From Treponemataceae bacterium (lineage in GTDB: Bacteria > Spirochaetota > Spirochaetia > Treponematales > Treponemataceae), in contig JAILRX010000130.1 in the NCBI GenBank assembly GCA_024697985.1, forward strand, positions 1 to 10,101: a stretch of 10,101 bases of DNA, given 5' to 3'. Under the pieces are notes generated by a model that ran no database searches, was not told where the DNA came from, and saw only the letters and a list, made by a program, of their open reading frames with translations. Positions 4,974-10,101 of this stretch are shown here, piece by piece (positions within the stretch are counted from its first letter, which is position 1; each line of letters begins with the position of its first letter). The position numbers and the translations under genes were made by a program.

Positions 4974-6017
4974 ATGGCAAAAACTGTCGGTGTTATTGGA
5001 GCTGGTGCCTGGGGTACCGCATTTGCTCATGCTCTAGCTAGAAACGGACATGACGTAGAAATATGGGCACGTGAAGATGAAGTTGTATCTTCCATCAATA
5101 ATGACCATGAAAATAAAAAGTTTCTTCCGGGTTATCCGCTTGAAAAAACTCTTAAAGCTTCAACTGATATAAATCAGGTTGCTGGAAACAAGGAATTTTT
5201 GGTACTTGCAAGTCCTTCTCTTTATCTTGCAAAAACTGTAGAGCTTCTTCTTGATATCCCATCAATTAAAGACGGATCTACAACAATCGGTGTTCTTGCA
5301 AAGGGATTCATTCCTTCAGACAAGGGACCAAAATTGATTGTTGAGACTTTGGAAGAAGTTTTGCCGGAAGTCTATAAGGGATGTGTCGTTTATATTGCAG
5401 GTCCAAGCCATGCTGAGGAAGTTGCGATGGGCAAATTGACAGGACTTATTTCTGCCTGCCAGAATCCAAAAAATTCAATCAGATTCAGGGAACTTATCAA
5501 AGGACCTGGACTTATGGTTTATTCAAGCTTTGACGTTATCGGTGTACAGGTTTGTGCTGCTGCCAAAAACGTTGTTGCAGTTGTTTATGGATGTCTTGAT
5601 GCCATCGCTGAAAATTCAGAGATTTTTGGTGACAATACTGAAAGTTTCCTTTTGGCCGCCGGATTGAACGAAATCCAGACACTTGGTTTTGCAATGGGAG
5701 CAACTCATGCAGAAACCTTCACATCAATTTCTGGAGTAGGTGACCTTGATGTAACCTGTCGAAGTAAGTACGGCCGAAACAGAAGATTCGGACACGACAT
5801 AATCAAAACTGATATTCTGTCGAAATTTTCATCACTTGATGATTTGATTGCCAGAATTTCAGAAATCGGATATCTTCCAGAAGGTGCTGTAGCCTGCAAG
5901 TACATCCATGAAGTTGCAAAGGCTAAGAACCTCAAGCTTCCTATTTGTGATGCTCTTTACAGAACATTGAATCGGGAAGTACAGCCGGAAGATGTTTTGA
6001 AGGAGCTTTTGAAATAA
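4974..6017 (+). CDS. gpsA: Glycerol-3-phosphate dehydrogenase [NAD(P)+]
   Basis: Reduces dihydroxyacetone phosphate to sn-glycerol-3-phosphate, the backbone precursor of phospholipids, in the cytoplasm. The 347-residue length is normal. The Rossmann nucleotide-binding motif GAGAWG is at 9-14. LAKG with Lys110 and AGPSHAEEV (142-150) follow. Lys198 in CAAAKNV is the expected catalytic lysine. SGVGDLDVTCRSKYGRNRRFG (253-273) is the substrate-binding signature of the family. Translation is supported by AGGGG about 10 bases before the ATG. The gene sits between ndk and ffh; only three bases separate its stop from the ffh start, so the two are almost certainly co-transcribed and probably translationally coupled. 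Confidence 0.96.
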   Translation: MAKTVGVIGAGAWGTAFAHALARNGHDVEIWAREDEVVSSINNDHENKKFLPGYPLEKTLKASTDINQVAGNKEFLVLASPSLYLAKTVELLLDIPSIKDGSTTIGVLAKGFIPSDKGPKLIVETLEEVLPEVYKGCVVYIAGPSHAEEVAMGKLTGLISACQNPKNSIRFRELIKGPGLMVYSSFDVIGVQVCAAAKNVVAVVYGCLDAIAENSEIFGDNTESFLLAAGLNEIQTLGFAMGATHAETFTSISGVGDLDVTCRSKYGRNRRFGHDIIKTDILSKFSSLDDLIARISEIGYLPEGAVACKYIHEVAKAKNLKLPICDALYRTLNREVQPEDVLKELLK

Positions 6018-6020
6018 ACT

Positions 6021-7376
6021 ATGCTTGAAAAAATCACCAATACTTTTTCTGATATTTTTAAGGCAATGAGCGGCAAATCTAAGATTTCTGAAAAGAATAT
6101 CGAAGATGCCGTTGAGCAGATAAAAATCGCTTTGCTCGAGGCGGACGTAAACCTTCGTGTAGTACGCCGTTTCGTTAATTCAACGATTGAGGAAGCAAAG
6201 GGCGAGAAAGTTCTGCGCTCAGTAGATCCTGGACAGCAGTTCATCAAAATCGTTCATGACAAGCTTGTTGCTCTTTTGGGCGATGAAAAGAAGGACTTGC
6301 AGTTAAAAGGTCCTGATACGCTTTCAATCATTCTGTTTGTAGGTCTTCAGGGTGCCGGTAAAACGACTGCCGCTGCAAAACTTGCCAACAAACTTAAAAA
6401 AGACGGAAGACGTCCTTGTCTTGCTGCCTGTGACCTTGTAAGACCTGCTGCTGTCGAACAGCTTTGTGTTTTAGGAAACAGAATTGATGTTCCTGTCTAT
6501 AAGGAAGATACGAAAGACGCCGTCAAGGTTGCTAAGAATGCCGTAAGCTTTGCTAAAAAGGGCGGCTACAACACGTTGATCGTGGATACAGCCGGACGAC
6601 TCCAGATTGATGACGACATGATGGCTGAAATCGCAGCCGTTAAAAAGGCCTTGAATCCAGATGAAATGATCCTTGTTGCAGATTCAATGACCGGTCAGAG
6701 CGCCGTCGATGTTGCCAAGACTTTTGATGAGGCTCTTGGACTTACGGGCGTAATTTTGACCAAGTTCGATTCTGATGCTCGTGGTGGTGCTGCGATTTCT
6801 TTGAAGTCTGTTACAGGAAAGCCTATCCTTTACATCGGTACTGGTGAAAAAATCGAGGACCTTGAAGTTTTCCATCCTGATAGAATTGCAAGCCGAATTC
6901 TTGGTATGGGAGATGTCGTTTCCCTTGTTGAAAAGGCTCAGGAAACAATCGACCAGCAGGAAGCTGAAAAACTTGCTAAAAAAATGGCAAGCAACGAGTT
7001 TACCCTTCAGGATATGCTCGATCAGCTCCAGAGAGTCAAGAAAATGGGCTCAATGGAAAGTCTCATGCAGATGATTCCAGGTCTTTCTTCACAGATGGCA
7101 AATCAGGATATCGATACAAGCGAATTGAAGGCACAGGAAGCCATCATCCTTTCGATGACAAAAAAAGAAAGGGCAAATCACCTGATTATCGGACCAAGCC
7201 GAAGAAAGCGAATTGCCAAGGGTAGTGGAACCTGCGTTGCTGACGTAAACCGCCTCCTAAAGCAGTTTGAAAAAACAAGGCTTATGATGAAGAAAATGAG
7301 CCGAAACAAGGGCATGCAGCAGCAGATGATGCAGCAGATGGGCGGAAATATGTCCGGTTTTAATGGAATGTTTTAA
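6021..7376 (+). CDS. ffh: Signal recognition particle protein Ffh (SRP54)
   Basis: The protein part of the signal recognition particle. It binds signal sequences of nascent membrane proteins and 4.5S RNA, and delivers ribosomes to FtsY at the membrane. The N domain is about 1-90. The GTPase G domain follows with P-loop GLQGAGKT (108-115), DTAGR (189-193) and TKFDSDARGG (247-256), where F and S replace the more common L and G. The methionine-rich M domain starts near 320, with the RNA-binding signature SRRKRIAKGSG (393-403) and a tail rich in Met and Gln. At 451 residues it is a full-length family member. The ATG follows the gpsA stop by three bases, and a GGAG inside the end of gpsA is the likely ribosome-binding site. 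Confidence 0.97.
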   Translation: MLEKITNTFSDIFKAMSGKSKISEKNIEDAVEQIKIALLEADVNLRVVRRFVNSTIEEAKGEKVLRSVDPGQQFIKIVHDKLVALLGDEKKDLQLKGPDTLSIILFVGLQGAGKTTAAAKLANKLKKDGRRPCLAACDLVRPAAVEQLCVLGNRIDVPVYKEDTKDAVKVAKNAVSFAKKGGYNTLIVDTAGRLQIDDDMMAEIAAVKKALNPDEMILVADSMTGQSAVDVAKTFDEALGLTGVILTKFDSDARGGAAISLKSVTGKPILYIGTGEKIEDLEVFHPDRIASRILGMGDVVSLVEKAQETIDQQEAEKLAKKMASNEFTLQDMLDQLQRVKKMGSMESLMQMIPGLSSQMANQDIDTSELKAQEAIILSMTKKERANHLIIGPSRRKRIAKGSGTCVADVNRLLKQFEKTRLMMKKMSRNKGMQQQMMQQMGGNMSGFNGMF

Positions 7377-7391
7377 TTTTGGAGATAGATG

Positions 7392-8237
7392 ATGAAAAAA
7401 ATTATAAGCGGAAAAGTTCGAGAAGTTTATGATCTTGAAGACGGCCGAATGGTCATTGTTACGACAGACAGAATCAGTGCCTTTGACGTAATCCTCCCTA
7501 CGATGATTACAGATAAGGGTAAGGTTTTGAATGCTCTTTCTAATTTTTGGTTTGATATGACAGGTGACATCGTAAAGAACCACATGATTTCAAGTGATTT
7601 GAAAGATATGCCTGCAGAATTCCAGAAGCCTGAATACGAAGGAAGAACAATTCTTGTTAAAAAACTCAAGATGATTCCTTATGAAGTAATCGTACGTGGC
7701 TACATGTTCGGTTCTATGTATGAAGCTTACAAAAAGGGAGAAGCTTTCCTTGGCCATAAGTTTGATAAAGAATATCAGCAGGCTGAAAAACTCGACTGCC
7801 CGATTGTAACTCCAAGTACAAAGGCTGCAGAAGGCCATGATATCAACGTCACTCTTGATTACATGAAAAAGGATTTGGGTGAAGAACTCGGTTCAAAAAT
7901 CGAGAAGACGGCTCTTGCAATCTACAACAAATGCTATGAGCATGCCTATAAAAACGGAATCATCATTGCAGATACAAAATTTGAGTTCGGTCTGGATGAA
8001 AACGGCGAACTGGTTTTGGGAGACGAAGTTTTGACTCCTGATTCAAGCCGATTCTGGAATGCAAGCGAGTACAAGGTTGGAACAAGTCCTGCAAGCTACG
8101 ATAAGCAGTTCGTACGTGACTGGCTCAAGGCAAACAATCTTGCCGGAGATCCTAACATCAAGAGCATTCCTGAAGACATCGTAAAAAAGACTTCAGAGCT
8201 TTATCACGAATGTCAGACAAGAATCTGCGGTAAATAA
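7392..8237 (+). CDS. purC: SAICAR synthase
   Basis: Phosphoribosylaminoimidazole-succinocarboxamide synthase. It joins CAIR and aspartate with ATP in the middle of purine synthesis, in the cytoplasm. Diagnostic stretches are GKVREVYD near the N-terminus, TTDRISAFDVILP (about 24-36), IPYEVIVRGYMFGS (about 95-108), IIADTKFEFG (about 191-200) and GDEVLTPDSSRFW (about 210-222). At 281 residues it resembles the longer branch of the family rather than the 237-residue E. coli type. Two ATG codons are adjacent, at 7389 and 7392. The GGAG at 7381-7384 is four bases from the first and seven from the second, so I prefer the second; the difference is one residue. It lies 15 bases after ffh and is the last gene of the cluster. 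It shares the purine theme with guaA across the divergent promoter. Confidence 0.95.
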   Translation: MKKIISGKVREVYDLEDGRMVIVTTDRISAFDVILPTMITDKGKVLNALSNFWFDMTGDIVKNHMISSDLKDMPAEFQKPEYEGRTILVKKLKMIPYEVIVRGYMFGSMYEAYKKGEAFLGHKFDKEYQQAEKLDCPIVTPSTKAAEGHDINVTLDYMKKDLGEELGSKIEKTALAIYNKCYEHAYKNGIIIADTKFEFGLDENGELVLGDEVLTPDSSRFWNASEYKVGTSPASYDKQFVRDWLKANNLAGDPNIKSIPEDIVKKTSELYHECQTRICGK

Positions 8238-8269
8238 TTTATAAAATTTTTATAACTTATAAATGAGCG

Positions 8270-8314
8270 GGCGGAAGGCTACTTTTTGCGGTACAGCATG
8301 CAGGGTCTTCCGCC
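8270..8314. terminator. Possible shared hairpin between convergent genes
   Basis: GGCGGAAG (8270-8277) and CTTCCGCC (8307-8314) form an 8-bp perfect stem with a 29-base loop. It overlaps the last codons of the response regulator gene. Neither side has a good U-tract, so termination is doubtful. The other sequence between purC and the regulator gene (8238-8269) is AT-rich, with no better terminator. Confidence 0.3.
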
Positions 8315-8950
8315 TGTTTCGTAATTGACGTCTGCCTTGATTAAACCTTGGTCAACCAGATAATTCATGTAGTGGCGCACCGTTACGATTGAAAATCCCA
8401 GTCTTTCTGCAATCAGGTCGCTGCTTTGCCATCCCTCGTGCATTTCAAAGTAGGAAAGAATCGTAGAAAGGGTCTTTTCCTGAATGCCCTTCGGTAAATC
8501 CTTTTCTTTAGTGCTTTTTGAAGATGTGATAATGCTGTCTATGCAGCTTTGATCCAAAACCTTGTTCTGCTTTAACGTGGAGACCTTGGAAGCAAATTTT
8601 TCCAGAGCAACTTGAAATCTTTCGAATGCGAACGGTTTTATCAGATAGTCGATGACTCCAAGGTGCATCGTATTTTCCAGAGTCTCGCTGTCATTTGCGG
8701 CAGTAACCATTATGACCTCTGATGGAATCTTTCGGTCACGGATGTTTTTTAAAGTTTCAACTCCATCCATGACAGGCATGTAGACGTCCAGCACAATCAA
8801 ATCAACCTTGTTGTTTTCCAGATAGTCCAATGCCTCCTTACCGTTACGGCAGGAAGCTGCCACCTGAAAGTCAGGATTTTTCAGGACGTACTGCTCGTTT
8901 ATCATTGCAACCATCGGGTCGTCTTCTACAATCAAGACCGAATATTTCAT
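8279..8950 (-). CDS. Response regulator, CitB/DcuR family
   Basis: A cytoplasmic transcription factor of 223 residues, partner of the kinase just upstream. The receiver domain is about 1-120: acidic pocket Glu9-Asp10-Asp11, phosphorylated Asp55 in LDVYMPVMDG, Thr83 in MVTAA, and Lys105 in IKPF. The C-terminal domain (about 155-223) is a winged helix of the CitB/DcuR/MalR type. SSDLIAERLGFSIVTVRHYMNYL (about 176-198) is the likely recognition helix-turn-helix, and GGRPCMLY matches the family end. The start ATG overlaps the kinase stop as ATGA, and AAAGGA lies about nine bases upstream, so the two are translationally coupled. Family members usually control uptake or metabolism of di- or tricarboxylates. 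The target genes are not in the window, so the ligand is unknown. Confidence 0.92.
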   Translation of the reverse strand: MKYSVLIVEDDPMVAMINEQYVLKNPDFQVAASCRNGKEALDYLENNKVDLIVLDVYMPVMDGVETLKNIRDRKIPSEVIMVTAANDSETLENTMHLGVIDYLIKPFAFERFQVALEKFASKVSTLKQNKVLDQSCIDSIITSSKSTKEKDLPKGIQEKTLSTILSYFEMHEGWQSSDLIAERLGFSIVTVRHYMNYLVDQGLIKADVNYETGGRPCMLYRKK

Positions 8951-10101
8951 TTTGAGCCGTCCTTTTTTTCGATTTCTACGATGAAGCAGGTTCCAGAATT
9001 TTCCTTTGATTCAAAACTGATTTTTCCGCCAAGGTTTTCCACGAGCTTTTTGGTGTGATACAAACCGACGCCTCTGTTTTCACCCTTCGTCGAAAAGCCT
9101 TTCTCAAAAACCTTATCTTGGTTTTCACTTGATATTCCGCTTCCTGTGTCCTTGACCGTAAGCAAAAATTTCCCCGGTCTTGTGAAAACGCCGAATTCAA
9201 GTTCCTTTACCTGAGAATCAAGGCTTGAAATCGTGTTCATCGAATCGATGGCGTTTTCTATGAGGTTTCCGGTTATAGTTACCAGCGCTTCTGACGGTAT
9301 GCTGATGTCTGATGATTTGTAGCAGATGCCGTCTTTTATGATGAATTTTACGTTGCATTCTGACGCCCTTGCGATTTTTCCTATAATCAGGGCTGAAAAA
9401 GACGGATTATCAATTGATTTCATTACGGTGCTGATCATCTCTTTTTGGATTATCGAGATGTTTTCGATGTAGGAAACGGCCTTGTCGTACTGTCCGATCT
9501 GGATCAGACCGAGGATTACATGCAGCTTGTTGGTAAAATCATGGTTGTTAGCTCGCATTGAATCAACAAGGAATTTTGTTCCCTCAAAATCTTCCGTAAA
9601 GGCCAGAAAATGCGATTTGATTTTCTTAAAAAAGATTGCAAGGAAGATGAGTTCAACGACTATTGCAAAAACTGTTACTAGAAGGAAAAGCAGGATTGTT
9701 TTGTAGGTTACGCTTCGGATTGATGTCCTGAGCTTGATGGCCATCAGAAAACCGAGGTAGTTGCCGTTTTCATCGTAGATAGCGGCATAGCTTCGTCTTT
9801 GCGGGCCTGAAGGTCCGGTGGAATTTTCTGTGTAGTATTTTTTTTCGTGCGTTGAAAAATCTGGATGGGTTCCGTCGTATTCAGTTTCTATCAGTTCGTG
9901 GTTTGTATGATAAATTCTGATGTTGTCAGCATTGACAATCGAAATTACGTCGACGTCTTCGAGAGAGGAAGCGATATCATCCATGTAAGCGCAAAGTTCT
10001 TCTTTTGAATAGGATGATGTGAAGGTGCAGAGCTTGCTCAGTAAAATTGATGTTTCCTGGAGGTTCTGGTCAAACGCTTTTTCGTGAGAATTGATGTTTA
10101 T
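8947..10101 (-). CDS. Sensor histidine kinase, CitA/DcuS-like, 5'-partial
   Basis: The reading frame stays open to the right edge, so the N-terminus (first membrane helix and part of the sensor) is missing; 384 codons are visible. In visible-residue numbering, about 1-130 is the end of an extracytoplasmic PAS-like sensor, ending in GPSGPQRRSYAAIYDENGNYLGFLMA. A membrane helix lies at about 134-157. The phospho-acceptor region is NNHDFTNKLHVILGL with His187, the CitA/DcuS type of H-box. The ATPase domain follows: NLIENAID (N box, about 279), DTGSGI (about 318) and GVGLYHTKKL (about 344). Only about 30 residues separate the membrane helix from the His box, so the cytoplasmic PAS domain usual in CitA/DcuS is absent. 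The likely signal is a small extracellular ligand such as a carboxylate, which is inference. An internal Met at 9984 is not the start, because sensor sequence continues upstream of it. Confidence 0.9.
   Translation of the reverse strand: MNINSHEKAFDQNLQETSILLSKLCTFTSSYSKEELCAYMDDIASSLEDVDVISIVNADNIRIYHTNHELIETEYDGTHPDFSTHEKKYYTENSTGPSGPQRRSYAAIYDENGNYLGFLMAIKLRTSIRSVTYKTILLFLLVTVFAIVVELIFLAIFFKKIKSHFLAFTEDFEGTKFLVDSMRANNHDFTNKLHVILGLIQIGQYDKAVSYIENISIIQKEMISTVMKSIDNPSFSALIIGKIARASECNVKFIIKDGICYKSSDISIPSEALVTITGNLIENAIDSMNTISSLDSQVKELEFGVFTRPGKFLLTVKDTGSGISSENQDKVFEKGFSTKGENRGVGLYHTKKLVENLGGKISFESKENSGTCFIVEIEKKDGSK

Noticed and set aside
5957..6247. Minus-strand ORF of 96 codons across the gpsA-ffh junction
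   Set aside because: It is fully covered by two well-supported genes on the other strand, with no motif of its own.
1..10101. CRISPR array, insertion sequence, tRNA gene or phage element
   Set aside because: I saw no regularly spaced repeats, transposase, tRNA cloverleaf or phage gene in either strand.

Overview
The window looks like a stretch of spirochaete chromosome, most likely a Treponema. The reasons are a moderate, AT-leaning composition, protein sequences that read as spirochaetal to me, and intergenic DNA peppered with short GC-rich repeats. The genus is an inference from resemblance, not a computed match.

Layout. (1) Positions 14-126 are a complete 5S rRNA, the tail of an rRNA operon whose other genes lie to the left. 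(2) Positions 127-378 are gene-free and contain a degenerate second copy of the 5S 3' end plus its downstream hairpin. (3) A DUF523 gene (379-819, +) may be leaderless. (4) The 369-base gap 820-1188 holds a GC-rich repeat and, on the minus strand, a well-formed promoter, a stem-loop and a U-tract with no ORF. This is a candidate orphan small RNA of about 55 nt whose loop is an anti-Shine-Dalgarno sequence. (5) A minus-strand pair follows: a YihY/BrkB-like membrane protein fused to a cyclic-nucleotide-binding-like domain (3056-4366), and a long-form GMP synthase, guaA (1189-3021). (6) A compact divergent promoter region (4382-4496) separates that pair from a tightly packed plus-strand cluster ndk-gpsA-ffh-purC (4497-8237). 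(7) A convergent minus-strand two-component system of the CitA/DcuS-CitB/DcuR type follows (8279-10101). Its kinase gene runs off the right edge, so its N-terminus is not in the window.

How they fit together. guaA, purC and ndk are all nucleotide-metabolism genes: GMP synthesis, a mid-pathway IMP step, and NTP/dNTP balancing. gpsA supplies glycerol-3-phosphate for phospholipids, and ffh targets membrane proteins. The cluster therefore looks like growth-linked housekeeping. The two-component system is separate and probably senses a small extracytoplasmic ligand such as a carboxylate; its target genes are not visible.

Most of the window is ordinary. The items most worth a second look are the candidate small RNA with its phased TTGCA repeats, the duplicated 5S tail, the YihY-cNMP fusion, and the mirror-symmetric divergent promoters.
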